This document shows, in pieces, positions 38,029 through 53,500 of a stretch of DNA of 64,000 nt. The DNA lies in the NCBI RefSeq assembly GCF_030704535.1, contig NC_081810.1:6644501-6708500 (forward strand), read 5' to 3'. Below the pieces are notes generated by a model. It did not search any database, was not told where the DNA came from, and worked only from the letters and a program-made list of their open reading frames with translations. Every line of letters starts with the position of its first letter. Position 1 is the first letter of the stretch. The position numbers and the translations under genes were made by a program. The DNA is from Vitis vinifera. Taxonomy: Eukaryota; Streptophyta; Magnoliopsida; Vitales; Vitaceae.

Positions 38029-40494
38029 ATGGGATCGAGCCGGTGGTTCACGATCGGGCTCATCACGTCTTGGTACGCATCGAACATTGGGGTTCTGTTA
38101 CTGAACAAGTACTTGCTCAGCAACTATGGGTTCAGGTATCCGATTTTCCTCACCTTGTGCCACATGCTCGCGTGTTCACTGCTCAGCTACGCCGCCATAG
38201 CGTGGCTGAAGGTGGTGCCGAGGCAGAATGTGCGATCGCGGGCTCAGTTCGTGAAGATTTCGGTGCTCAGTCTTGTTTTCTGTGCGTCGGTGGTTAGCGG
38301 TAACGTGTCGCTTCGATTTCTTCCGGTGTCGTTCAACCAGGCGATTGGCGCAACGACACCATTTTTCACGGCGGTTTTTGCGTGTATAATGACTAGGAGG
38401 AGGGAGGCTCTGCTCACCTACTTCGCTCTTATTCCTGTTGTTGCCGGAGTTATCATTGCCAGTGGAGTACTAGCTCAATTCTCTGTTTTCTTATTGAATT
38501 TATTGATTTTTTTTTAAACGGTTGTGTTCTATGTGATTTCTTTCTATATTTTGCTATGGACGTGATATCTTATTATTTAGATTATTTCCTTTGAATTCTG
38601 AGCTGAGGAAACAATTATGAACAGTCAATGATTTTCCATTTTTCTTTCTTTTGAGTTTTGGTACTTTGTGGTTTTGTTGAATCTGTTGAGACTGGCGGCC
38701 AATTTACTTTTTCATCCACCATGAAAAGAATCCCTGAACCGAAATATTGATTTTTCGTGTACTGGTAACTGAGTGCACAGTGTAAGGGAAAAAGGTTGTG
38801 CTGGGTTTAGTATGTCTTCTGACATTGCTGGGCTTATTAATACTGTAATTGGCATGGATGATTGAAACTTTGTCTGTCAGTGTGGATGGTAGCAATGTAA
38901 ATTGAGAAAACCCCTCTGTTTGGGCTGAGACAAATTTTTCAAAGTTTTAATAAGGCTTCTATTTGCTAGGCATCACTATCTGTTGGTAAAATGTCAGGAA
39001 ATGGGATCTAATTAGACTGAGTTTGTATATAAAATTATTGGTATGCAAAAGTTAAGTCCTGATTCTTGTTATTTTTGTCATTGTATGGCTGAAGGGAGAA
39101 CCAAGCTTTCATCTGTTTGGATTTATAATATGTATTGCTGCTACTGCCGCACGGGCGCTCAAGTCAGTACTTCAAGGAATTTTGCTGTCCTCAGAGGGGT
39201 AATAAATCCATTTCTATTTACTAAAACATTGTTTCTGGTAAAGTTAATACGATAAATGAATAGGTTAGCATTTAAAATTTTTTTAAAGTAGACCTGGGAA
39301 CTACACTGAAATAATTATCACATTTTTCCAGGGAAAAGCTTAATTCTATGAACCTCCTTATGTACATGGCTCCAGTGGCAGTTGCATTCCTTCTTCCTGC
39401 AGCACTCCTGATGGAGGAAAATGTGGTTAACATTACACTAGCACTTGCAAGAGATGATGTCAGGATCCTATGGTATCTGATCTTCAATTCTGCATTGGCA
39501 TATTTAGTAAACTTGACCAATTTTTTGGTCACTAAACACACAAGTGCCTTGACTCTCCAGGTATGCACCCCAGTTCCAATGCATGCATTTGTCTGCATTT
39601 ACTGATATGCACAATTGGTCTCAAATTCTGGTCTTTTATTTTTTTTAAATTCATTTCTCTGTCAAATTGTCAGCTTCTCTTGTTTACAAAGAGGAACTAA
39701 AGAAAACAAAAGCAGGGAAAGTAAATTCTGAAACAGGTTCTGTTCTAATATTATTACCAGAAAATATGATGTGGAATATACGAATGTGAAGAAACTTCTG
39801 CATATTTGGTGTCTTCTTATTGGTTCTGTTTGTCTGCTTGCCTTACATGGGATCATCACTTATCACATGACAATTGTTTTCTCATGTTCTACACAATGAT
39901 TTCTTACGGGCTACTCAGTAATCAATCTTAGGATAATGCTATCACCGAAATTTATGGAAATTTTTGTGAAGACTTGCATAAGTTCATTCAGAATTAATAA
40001 TTTGGCAGATTGACATGAGTACTTGAGGTATGCTTTCAAATACTGAATTTGTCATATGGTTGACAATTTTATGAGTGAACTACTTATTAACTGCTGCATG
40101 GTTTGATTAATCGACTTTTACACCACTTTTGGTGGGTACCAGATGGCCAATGTATACATTATTTGAAATGTTAATACCTGCATGGAAAAATTAGTTCATG
40201 TTAGATGGGGGTTAGCCATGTCCTCATAAAACTCATTTGAGTAAAAGATAAACTATGTGCATCTATTCATCACTACTGTTATGCTTTTATTGCTGTCACT
40301 TGAGTTGCTGGACCTGCTCTGAGATTAGGGAATGTTGGCTATTCCAGGTGCTGGGAAACGCAAAAGGAGCTGTAGCTGTGGTTGTCTCAATTTTAATTTT
40401 TAGGAATCCTGTATCCATAACTGGGATGCTCGGTTATAGTCTCACATTAATTGGTGTTGTCCTCTACAGTGAAGCTAAGAAACGGAGCAAATGA
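38029..40494 (+). CDS. Golgi nucleotide-sugar transporter, UUAT/TPT family
   Basis: Membrane antiporter of the plant triose-phosphate/nucleotide-sugar transporter superfamily. It is most like the Arabidopsis At3g11320/At5g05820 pair in the UDP-uronic-acid transporter clade (from memory). Exons: 38029-38466, 39095-39198, 39332-39560 and 40348-40494, giving 305 aa, full length. Start chosen at [10 protein letters not shown]; no in-frame ATG precedes it in the leader. About ten membrane segments are apparent. Conserved blocks include [87 protein letters not shown] and a dibasic C-terminus (AKKRSK), which suits Golgi residence. The leader is CT-rich (37770-37830). The exact sugar cannot be read from the sequence. 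Frame intact. Confidence 0.9.
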
Positions 40495-42259
40495 AACTCC
40501 TTGAGAAGATACATGCATGATTTTAGCCTACTACTTGTATTGTTTTGTTTATCTGGGCTCAGCCGCAAGGTTCTTGGATCAAAGGCCGAACAACTTCTCC
40601 CGGGAGATGTTATATATATGCATCCTGTAAGTTATTTCTTCTCAGAGACTGGAAAGACGGTTTGTGCTTGTAACAGAAATGGCCAGCACAGCCAAAAGTT
40701 GAGTAATCTCAATTAAAGGACATAGCATTCTGTTATTTCCCAACTTTGGGTGACACGAGAGTATATGTTATTCTCTAGGTAAAGGTAGCTTAAGATTTTT
40801 TTTATTTTAATTTTTTTAATTTATATATATATATATGTAAAAAATTGTTGTTATATACTATCATTTTTTCATTAATTAAATGAAAGATGATATGATAATT
40901 TGGTTTTATGGCTTGTTAGATCATCCTGAAAGCTTTATATCACTTCCTAGGTGATATGTGTCGGTGGGATGTGATCCGTCCATCCCCAGTGTCTTCCAGT
41001 CTGGATAGAGGATGATATGATGTGAACTGAAAACAAATCCAAGGCAGGTAAAAAAGATGCCTGCTTTTCTGGGGTCATTTCCAAAAGGTTTTAAAGGTAG
41101 ACCGAAGACATGGGGTTGATCATCTTAGCTTCTTGTGTGCAATCCTCCAAATTAGAACGGAATCTGGTTTCACATCACATGGTGCAAGGGCCCCCTTTAT
41201 TAGCATTTTAGAAATGGAATAGACAGCCTCTACTCGTCACTTTCGGTGGCAAAACAAAGCGTTTCTTTGCCTACGCAATATTTGGCAAGGCCAACTCAAC
41301 CTTGTTTTTTTGCTTCAACAGGATTTAGTGGTTGTTTGGGAAAGTTTAATATTTATTAATTGATTTCAAGTTAGATTAATTTTAAATTCTTAATTTAAAA
41401 TTTATTACTTTAAGTATTAATTTTATTCTAAATTATCAAATTAAAACATTTACCCACATCCCTATTCATCCTAGCTCATATTCATTTTTATTAATTTTAA
41501 GTAATAAATTTATATTCATATTTAAAATATTGTAAATATAGAATAATCATAAAATTTTTATTATAAAAATTAAGTCATAAATATAAAATCATAAATTCTT
41601 AAATATTCTTTCATTAATATGGACAAATGAAATAAAAATATTTAAAATTAAAAATAAATTAACCATTTTAACCTAAAATTTAAAATGTAACATTAAATTA
41701 TTAAATCAATTTCCCAAACATGCCCTTAATCTCAATTCTAAAGCACGACTTGAAACCTTCGTCACTAGAATTGGGAAGAATAGGCTTGGGCTACCAAGCA
41801 AATGTTGACGAAACTCTCAATTGGCAGGCCCACATCCGAAACCCCCCAAATGTTACAAGCTAAATACAAGATTTTTGGATAAATTTCACTGACCTTTCTG
41901 AGCTAACACTAAACTAGTTTGAAATTTCATTCATCATTAGCTTGAAGTGAAAATGAAATTTACCTCAAACAGATCAATCAAACCTGCAACATTCAATAAA
42001 AGCTTCTATCCAAGTTGAGTTCAGAATGAAAAAAGCAGGGGGATGAAGCTCTTGTAATAGTCATACTCACAAGCGAAAAAACAAAAACTAACCACCACAT
42101 CACTTTTTCTAAAAGCAAATATAACACTTGCCTACATTGATAATATCCCCAGAAAATTTATAAGCAACATCCTCTCAACATGAAGTTTAGGGAAGTGTCC
42201 GTCTTGAGGAAAAGAGGAATAGAAATAGGAATGTAGAATTTGCTGGAAATGCTGAGGAA
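40495..42259. other. Intergenic DNA between transporter and PCNA (tail to tail)
   Basis: 40495 to about 40730 is the transporter 3' untranslated region. 40800-41720 contains AT-rich, repeat-like sequence with a TA run at 40822-40836. About 41880-42259 is probably the 3' untranslated region of the minus-strand PCNA gene. The short open frames here show no family features. Confidence 0.5.
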
Positions 42260-43840
<1,581 letters not shown>

Positions 43841-43910
43841 CTACGGTCTAGGGTTAGGGTTTTGAAAGAGAGGAAAAAGAGTGGGAAAGTGAGGAAAACA
43901 GAGGAATTAG

Positions 43911-43975
43911 TTATTATATAATGGGTGTAGGTTGTGATTGGCGGGAAGGTTTGGAAGTGACTTTTAGTTCCCGCC
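43911..43975 (-). promoter_or_regulatory. PCNA promoter: TATA box and two E2F-type sites
   Basis: On the gene strand, an ATTATATAAT-like TATA stretch covers 43911-43922, about 95-105 bp before the ATG. Upstream lie TTCCCGCC (43947-43940) and, in the opposite orientation, GGCGGGAA (43975-43968), 21 bp apart. TTCCCGCC-type sites bind E2F/DP, and paired E2F sites drive S-phase expression of plant PCNA genes. Confidence 0.7.
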
Positions 43976-45609
43976 ACGTTTCTGGAAAACCCTTGGCTTC
44001 CCCCTCAATCTTCATCCTCTCTTTTTGAATTTTTATTTAAATTTTTTTTATAATAAAATGAAAATAGAAGAAATTTTAAATTTATATCATCAAATAAGTA
44101 AACACTAGTACTATTTATTTTTATTTCTTTACAACAATATAAAGATGTAAGTTTACCATAAAATAATGAAAAATAATAATAATAATTAGATAAAAATTTA
44201 CATATTTTTATTTAATCTTTGTAAAAATAATTTATTAAATTTAAATATATATTTTTGTTTTTTATTTCCTTTTATTTTTTATTTCTATTTTCTTTCCAAA
44301 TTATTTTAATTTGAAATTTTCAATAGCCAAAATCAAATGTAGGGTCAATAAATAATATAAAATTTTTCCAAAAAGTTTCCTAATTACTTAAAATCATAAC
44401 CTAAAACGTAACTAATTTACATTTAATAGATTATTTACAAAAGTTCAAAAAAAAAAATAATGATTGGTATGAGCTCCCATCAATTTTGAACAAAAAGAAA
44501 CTCTGCCTTTATTAGTCTAGAGTTTTTTTTTTTTGAAAATTTGAGGTAAATGATTTTGGGAAATTTTATAAGAAAATAATGAAAAAACAAAAAAATACAA
44601 AAATTTATTTGATTATAAAAAAAAAATTGATTATTGAAAAACACACTTCTTTTCAAAACTTTCTCACATATTTAAAAATAATAATTTAGGGAAATTTTTT
44701 AATATTTTCTTCATTTTTTTTCCTTAATTTTTTCTAGCTTCCATCGTTTTCATGTTGTCAAATTTTTTTTTAAATGAAATAAAATAAAATAAAATAATTA
44801 ATTTTATTAACATTTTTACCATTTGTTTGCTACTTTCCTCGGAATCAATTTGGCTAAATGTATAGACTATTTGCGGATTAATATTTTCTCTTCCACTTCG
44901 ATGATTAAAGCGTCCTTACTTCACAATTTAATCTTCATGCGGAACTGGGCCTAGTTCATTAATTTATTTTGGGCCCATGCCCGGGTAAGGTTGAATAGTA
45001 ATTAGAGAATTTACTTTGTGAAAGCCGTATGGTTTCTGTTCTTGGCTTTTGTAATTTAAAGACCACAATTTGTGGGTCTCTATGATAACTATTATGAAAA
45101 AATAGAAAAAAAAAAATTGTTTCCAATGAAAAATAGAAAAAAAAAATTGTTTCCAAATAACATCTTTTACTGTGTCTTCAATTTTAATAATTATTTAAAA
45201 ATATAATTATATAAATATAAAAAATATTAAAAATAAAACACTATATTTAAAATTATTTAAAATAATAATAATTTTCAAAAAATGTTTTTCAAAACACTTT
45301 CCAAACAAAATTTATATTTTTATTCTCAAATATCTAAATTTATTTCCATAAAATTCTATTTGCTCCATTGCAGAGGCCCTTCCTTGTTTATTATTCTAAA
45401 CCTAAAGTGAATACAATTAGATGGAAACAATATATTTGGGTATAAAAACTAATAGATGATGGGTTGTGAACATGTAAGACTATAATGGATTGAATACAAT
45501 TTCCAATTTGAAAATTAAAAATACAACTAAAAAAATAAAATTCTATTTTCATTAAGATTATGATTCAGAAATTTTTATTTAATTAGAATAATTTTCAAAT
45601 AAATCTAAT
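43976..45609. other. AT-rich spacer between the PCNA copies
   Basis: No gene. It contains a short duplicated stretch at about 45096-45150 (a GAAAAAATAGAAAAAAAAAATT block followed by GTTTCCAA, twice), and AT-rich runs with TTCCAAACAAAATTTAT-like MITE edges near 45290-45320. The region ends at the stop codon of the second PCNA copy. Confidence 0.5.
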
Positions 45610-47200
<1,591 letters not shown>

Positions 47201-47238
47201 TTATTTATAGAGTGGGTGTAGGTTGTGATTCGCGGGAA
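47201..47238 (-). promoter_or_regulatory. Promoter of the PCNA-like copy: TATA box and one E2F-type site
   Basis: On the gene strand, CTATAAATAA is at 47210-47201 and TTCCCGCG at 47238-47231, in the same layout as the functional gene. The sequence diverges just beyond (about 47250), so the second E2F-type site of the neighbour is missing. The duplication therefore included only the proximal promoter. Confidence 0.6.
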
Positions 47239-47289
47239 GGTTTTGAAATCAGTTATTAACTTTCTAAAGGAGATATTTTTGCCAAAATC

Positions 47290-50200
47290 CTATTTATTGC
47301 CTCCTATCTAAGTAGATTATTTCCTTTCCTTTAATAATTTAATTAATATCTTATTTAAATACTACTTATATATATATTTTTTATATTAATATTTTTAATA
47401 TTTTTTTATTTTTTTTATCATAACTCTAAATATCAAATTTATAGAATATTTAAGATTTAATATTTCAAAAAAAAAAAATTATTATGTTAGATCAAAATTG
47501 AAACTTACACATTATTTTTTATAGTGACTTAAAATTTTCTTCCTATTATTACTATAACAAATTGGAAGAATAATATTTAATATTTGAAATATATATTTTT
47601 TCATTATATTTGATGAAAACTCTTACATGTATTTGTTATTTATATTTATCTTTTAGTTTTTTGCTTTCAAATTTATTATGATAATTCTAAATATTAAAAT
47701 TTTAAAATATTAATTATTTAATATTTAAATTATTAATTTCTATTAATTAATAATGATTAGTAACATATCTCCTAATCTTTCTCAATGAAATTACTTTTTT
47801 AACAAGAATTATGAATTTTTATTTTATTTATTGTTAATAATTATTTGAAAATTTAAATTTACAAGTCGTAAAGGTAAAAAGCTTTGAATCGAAATAGATA
47901 AGTTTCTAAAAGCAATAAACAAATTATTTTTTAGTTATAAAGTAATTTAAATTAAATTTAGGAGTTGCCTCTCTCTCTATATATATATAATTTAACTTAT
48001 TTTAAATAACTTAAAATTAACTAACATAATATATAAAATGACAAATTTAAAACACGATATTAATTAATAAATGATATTTATAAATAAATAAATCAAATAT
48101 GTTATATTAATAGATAACATATTATAATAATATAATATTATTTTTTACTTTCTTTAAATAAATTATATTTTTTATAATTAAGTCACTAAGGTGGTGTTTG
48201 TTTTTTTACTTAATTCTAAATAAAACTTTAATGTTTAATAGTCCTAAATATTAAGTTGTTTGTTTTTATATTATTTTATTTCTATTAAGTGTTAAAAAGT
48301 ATAAAAAAATCAATATGTTATTTTTTTTATTTAGAAAAAGTTACATATTTTGACTTTTTTTATTTAGTGAAAAGTTTATAATAAGTCATGAAAAAGTAGA
48401 AAAACAAACAACCTAAATTCTAAAAACGAATTATTTTCAGCAAAAAGTCAAAAAAACAAACACTGTAATTTTTATATGTGTTATAGGTTACATGTATTTT
48501 ATTTAAATTATCTTAATTTAAAACAATGGATATTTTTTTTAGAAGTCAAAGAAACTAGTATTTATCTAAATATTTTTTTTGAATAAAATAATTATCACTT
48601 CTTTTAGATAGGAACAATATATTTGACTATAAAAAACCTATATGAGTAATAATTCTAACCCTAAAGGGTTGTGAACAAGTAAGACTATAATATTGAAACA
48701 CATCATTCATCAATTGAGTTCAATTCTCATTTTGATATAATAAATGCACTGTAATATTGAAATAGAGAACGAAAATAAAAAATTAATTATATTTTTCATT
48801 AGTTGAAGTGTTTTGATTTTTTTTAATATAAAAAAAATTTAAAATTAAACTCTATTTTCATCATAATTTTGATTCATTTTTTAAGGAGATGAATTAGTGC
48901 ATTTAAAAAAATTTAATATAAGAGTTTAAATTTTATACTCAATTGCTCATTTAAAATATTAAAATAACTAAAATCAACTCTCCAAGGTGAGACAATGGAT
49001 TTTATGTGAAAATTTGACAATTTCAGGATCGAACACTCAAGTAGGTTTAACCACCACTTGAGTGCTTTGAGTCATTAAATAAGTGTTTGAGCATTGACTT
49101 CAAAGTTAAAGCGATTTGGTTTGCTCCTACAAATATTCAAACACATTTTAATTCAATTTTAAAACTTCTAATCTTTCATACATTTTCAAAAACTAACTTA
49201 CTTTTACCCAATTTTTTTTTTTCAAACTTACCATGTTGATTAATTGACAACCTCGAATCTTCAATTAAAAATAAATTACTATCTAATAATGCTATTTAAA
49301 TTACTATCTAATAACACTTAATAGCACGTTGTCTTTTGAACATAGTTATCACAATATATTTTTTATTAATTAGAATAATTTTAAAATATAACCCATGATA
49401 AAAAATAAAAAGCGAAAAAATAATTATTTATATTTCTACTTGTTTCATTATTAAATACCCAATGAATGAATTTGTAATAATTTCTACTTTTGACTACATT
49501 GATAATTTAGGTTGGTAGGTGGGAGGTCACTACTTGGCCCTTATATCACTTTATTATTATTATTCCAAACTTCGTAAAAAATAAAAAAAAAGAAACAATG
49601 TGATAGGGCTTTAACCTAGGTCCATTTGATGTTCATAATTGATCATTTTCCTAATTGCCCTGACAACTAATATATAGAAAGAATTTAATATTATTATTTT
49701 TTGATATTTTTTTGTCCGCGCTATGTTAAGTTATCAAAAAAATATTAAAAAAAGAAAAAATATTAAAAAAATAATTTTATTTTGTTTGGATTCAATATGA
49801 AAAATACAAAAAAAAAATCATATATAATTAAAATTAATTATTATTATTATTATATATATTTAAATTATTTAATTCTTTTTATAAAAAAATAAGCAAAATA
49901 AATTTAAAATTACATATAAAAATAATTTATTAATTTTAAATTTATTATTATAATTTTTTTTTAATATTTTATTTCTCATAAATTTTTTCTTACATTTTCT
50001 AAGAATGAAATATAGTCCAAGGGAAAGTGAAAATTTTAATAAAATAAAAAATAGAAGGATTAAAATATACAAATACAAAATTTATTTTTCTTCGTACTTT
50101 TGCCATTTAATATTAAGTAAAATTTAGTCATATGGTAATGGTAATTACTTCAATTTTGCTGCTAAACATGGAAATTAAACACTACTCCAAAGAAAGCTTG

Positions 50201-50400
50201 AAAGGGTTCAAATAGAAAAGGACAAGGAAAAAAAAATCAATTTTCTATGTCTGAAAAAAATTGAGGTTTTTCTGAACTCTATTTTAATAAAAATAAATAT
50301 AGGATTCCAGATCTAAGGGAAAATCCAACCAACTAACGACCTCAACTTTGGTGGGAGGAGCAGAGCAGCAGATGCAGGTGACCCCATCACAGCCATTTCT
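47290..50400. other. AT-rich intergenic DNA
   Basis: Very AT-rich with long A, T and TA runs (for example TATATATATAATTTAACTTA near 47980). Apart from the MITE at 48190-48465, no gene or clear element is visible. The minus-strand frame at 49869-50078 is low-complexity translation. From about 50340 the sequence becomes less AT-rich, leading into the UCP leader. Confidence 0.5.
48190..48465 (-). mobile_element. Tourist-like MITE, copy 2 (276 bp)
   Basis: It begins GGTGGTGTTTGTTTTTTTAC and ends with a decayed CAAACACTG, flanked by TAA on both sides (48187-48189 and 48466-48468). The interior matches 35517-35767 in inverted orientation, for example TTAATTCTAAATAAAACTT here against AAGTTTTATTTAGAATTAA there. 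Non-coding. Confidence 0.65.
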
Positions 50401-50538
50401 CATCTGCCCTTTTCTTCTTAATTACTCTTCACCAACTCATTCTCTATTCACATTTCCATGAAACCCTAATAATTTCTCTCTATCTCTTTGTCCATAGATT
50501 TGGCTGCCTTCTATTCAGCCATTTTCCTGCAGCTTCCG

Positions 50539-53500
50539 ATGTCAGATCTCAAGCATGCAACTGAAATTTCATTCGCCGGAACCTTCGCCTGCAGTGCTTT
50601 CAGTGCTTGTTTCGCTGAGGTACTGAGGATCTTCGTCTGTGTGTTTGTTTCATTGTGTGAATCGTCGTTTTCAGTCTTCTGTTTTGTTCAGCAATGACAT
50701 TTTTTTTTTGTTGTATTTGGTGTTTTGTGAGAAGTAAACGTTGGAACTGATACTAGGAAAAATGCCCAATTGCTGATCTTGCAGTGTACCGTCATTGCCT
50801 CATGCTGATTTTGCTCTGGAATTTGTTGTTAGCTCAATGGTGCATTTGCTTGATTATACCCTTTTGTTTGTTTTTTTTTTTCCTTTTTCTTTTTCTCTGT
50901 TTTGAATTTTCTACTAGTTGGGAGAATTTTGGTGTATTTGAAAGTCGTGTCTGAGCTCCTTAATGGTGGTCAGATCTTAAATTATAGAATAGATATTGGG
51001 ATTTTGAATGAGAAAGAGAAGCATCTTTTTTGGTTTGGGGAATGGATAGGTCTGAATCCGGGCTGCCTAAGCATGGTATGAGGGACTTTAGGCCAAGAAC
51101 TGAACCAGCTGGATCCAGTATTTATGCTGGAATGATAAGTATTAGTTTGGCTTTCTCCTTTGTGAGGTTGGCCAATTGGTGTAAGCTTGAAAATTCATTA
51201 AGAATCAGAAAGGTGAAGGTCAATCTCAATCTTGAATATGTGAAACAATTTGGCATGATTTTTACCGAGATATTAGCATACTTGAGAACATGTACGAGAA
51301 CCTGTATTTCAGTGTGCATAATATGGTCACTAATTTTTTATGATGCTCGCATTTGTTCAATGTATTGCTTTACTTCTGAGTTGCTTAGTAGCATCTGGCA
51401 TATATGAAATCAATTTTTATAATTATTGTAGATTTTCTGTGACATTATAGAACATTTTCTGTGCAGCTCTGTACCATTCCCTTGGACACTGCCAAAGTAA
51501 GGCTTCAGCTCCAAAAGAAAGGGTCTACAAATGAAGCGGGTTTACCTAAATACAGGGGCATGTTGGGTACTGTTGTTACTATTGCTTTGGAAGAGGGTTT
51601 GGTAGCACTTTGGAAGGGCATTGTACCGGGGTTGCATCGCCAATGTCTATATGGAGGTTTAAGAATTGGGTTGTATGATCCTGTAAGTTTTGAACTTTTT
51701 TCCTTCAATGAATGTAATTTGATCTTTATTATTATTATTGTTATTATTATTTCCTTGTTCCTGTGATTCATTAACATGTATGCACAACAGGTTAAGATCT
51801 TTTTTGTGGGCAATGATTTTGTTGGTGATGTCCCTTTATTCAAGAAAGTACTTGCTGCACTGATAACTGGTCAGTTACATTTGGTTACCATCCTTTTGGT
51901 TGATGCATGATGAATTTAGATAACAACTGTACTAGCATACTGTTTTTCCCATATAAAGAGTCAAATAAACTATCTCCAGTGATTCTTTGCTTCAAAATAA
52001 GTTAAATTGGTGTTTCTTTCCTAACAGGAGCAATAGCAATTGCAGTCGCAAATCCTACTGATCTTGTAAAAGTTCGGCTTCAAGCTGAAGGAAAATTGCC
52101 ACCTGGGGTTCCAAGGCGTTACACTGGAGCTTTGGATGCTTATTATACAATAGTGAGACAGGTCATTTTTCTAAAATGCAATGTGTCGATTAAATTTTTT
52201 CATCATGTTCTAAATTCATTTGGAAACATAGGAAGGCCTAGCAGCTCTATGGACGGGGCTTGGCCCTAATATTGCCCGGAATGCTATCATAAATGCTGCT
52301 GAGCTAGCCAGTTATGATCAAATAAAACAGGTAAATGTATATATATTGACTCTCAGATGAGATGCTTGCTTGTGCTTTAATTTGTGAATTGTTGATATAT
52401 CTAATATTTGAATCCAACGATTTCCATGTTTTTTCTATACACATGCAGACGATTTTAAAAATTTCAGGGTTCACAGATAATTTATTAACTCATCTCCTAG
52501 CCGGCCTAGGTGCAGGTTTTTTTGCGGTCTGTATTGGTTCTCCCGTTGATGTGGTAAGCATTCTATATCCATTTCCCATTCTTTTCATGATTAGTTAACT
52601 CAGGATTATAATTACCGCAAGTTAAAGGATTGGGAAGGGTTTGTGGGAGGTTCTGGATTAGGGAAAGAAAAATTATCTATAAAAAAAATCCTCTAACTAT
52701 TATTCATCATCTTCTTCATCTCAAGGCTTCAGGTTTGTACTTGTGTATAGACATATTCTCCAAATTGGAATTTGTTCTAAAAGGGTACTATAGCAGTGTC
52801 TATGGCATTTCTGAACCAGCACAGCATATGAAATAATATTGAAAGTTAGGGAATATTTTATGAGGCCATTAAACTAGCAATTTAGATATTCAGGCGTCCA
52901 ATCTAACCATTTTGCATCTGAATTGGACAGCATAAATATCAAATACAAGGTGAAAATATCTGCACTGTCCATTTCATTTTAACCTTGCTACCCTAGCACC
53001 TTCAACAATACCAACATATCTTCAAGGGTGCTACCATCTGCCAACTTTTACTGTATTTCAATTTCCTCAACTAGTATTCAACTTCCATTGTTACCTAATG
53101 AAGCTGAGTTTGAGGTTCTCTGAAATGCATTCCTCACGACCTCTATTTTATCCAGTTAGTCAGATCTTATTTATTCTAACACTTGCACGTAAACATTTCA
53201 TAGCATCTAGGTGATCCAATTTTCCACTTAAAAAATTGTGATGTTTCTGTTGTTATATTCTTATTGTTTCAAGTGTGAATTTCATGGTATCACATGACAC
53301 ATTGGTTGCTTACTAGTTTGTTAGCTTTTAGTCTTCTCTTATGGATAACATTTTCATTCACTAGCACTTTATGGATTATTAAACTGAGGCAACTTGCTTT
53401 ATTGGCACTTAAATTTTATGATCACCCATCTAGTTTAGAATTCATGGTAAATTTTCATGAACTTTTTCTAGTTTTTCGATTCAGAAATCAGACCTGGAGT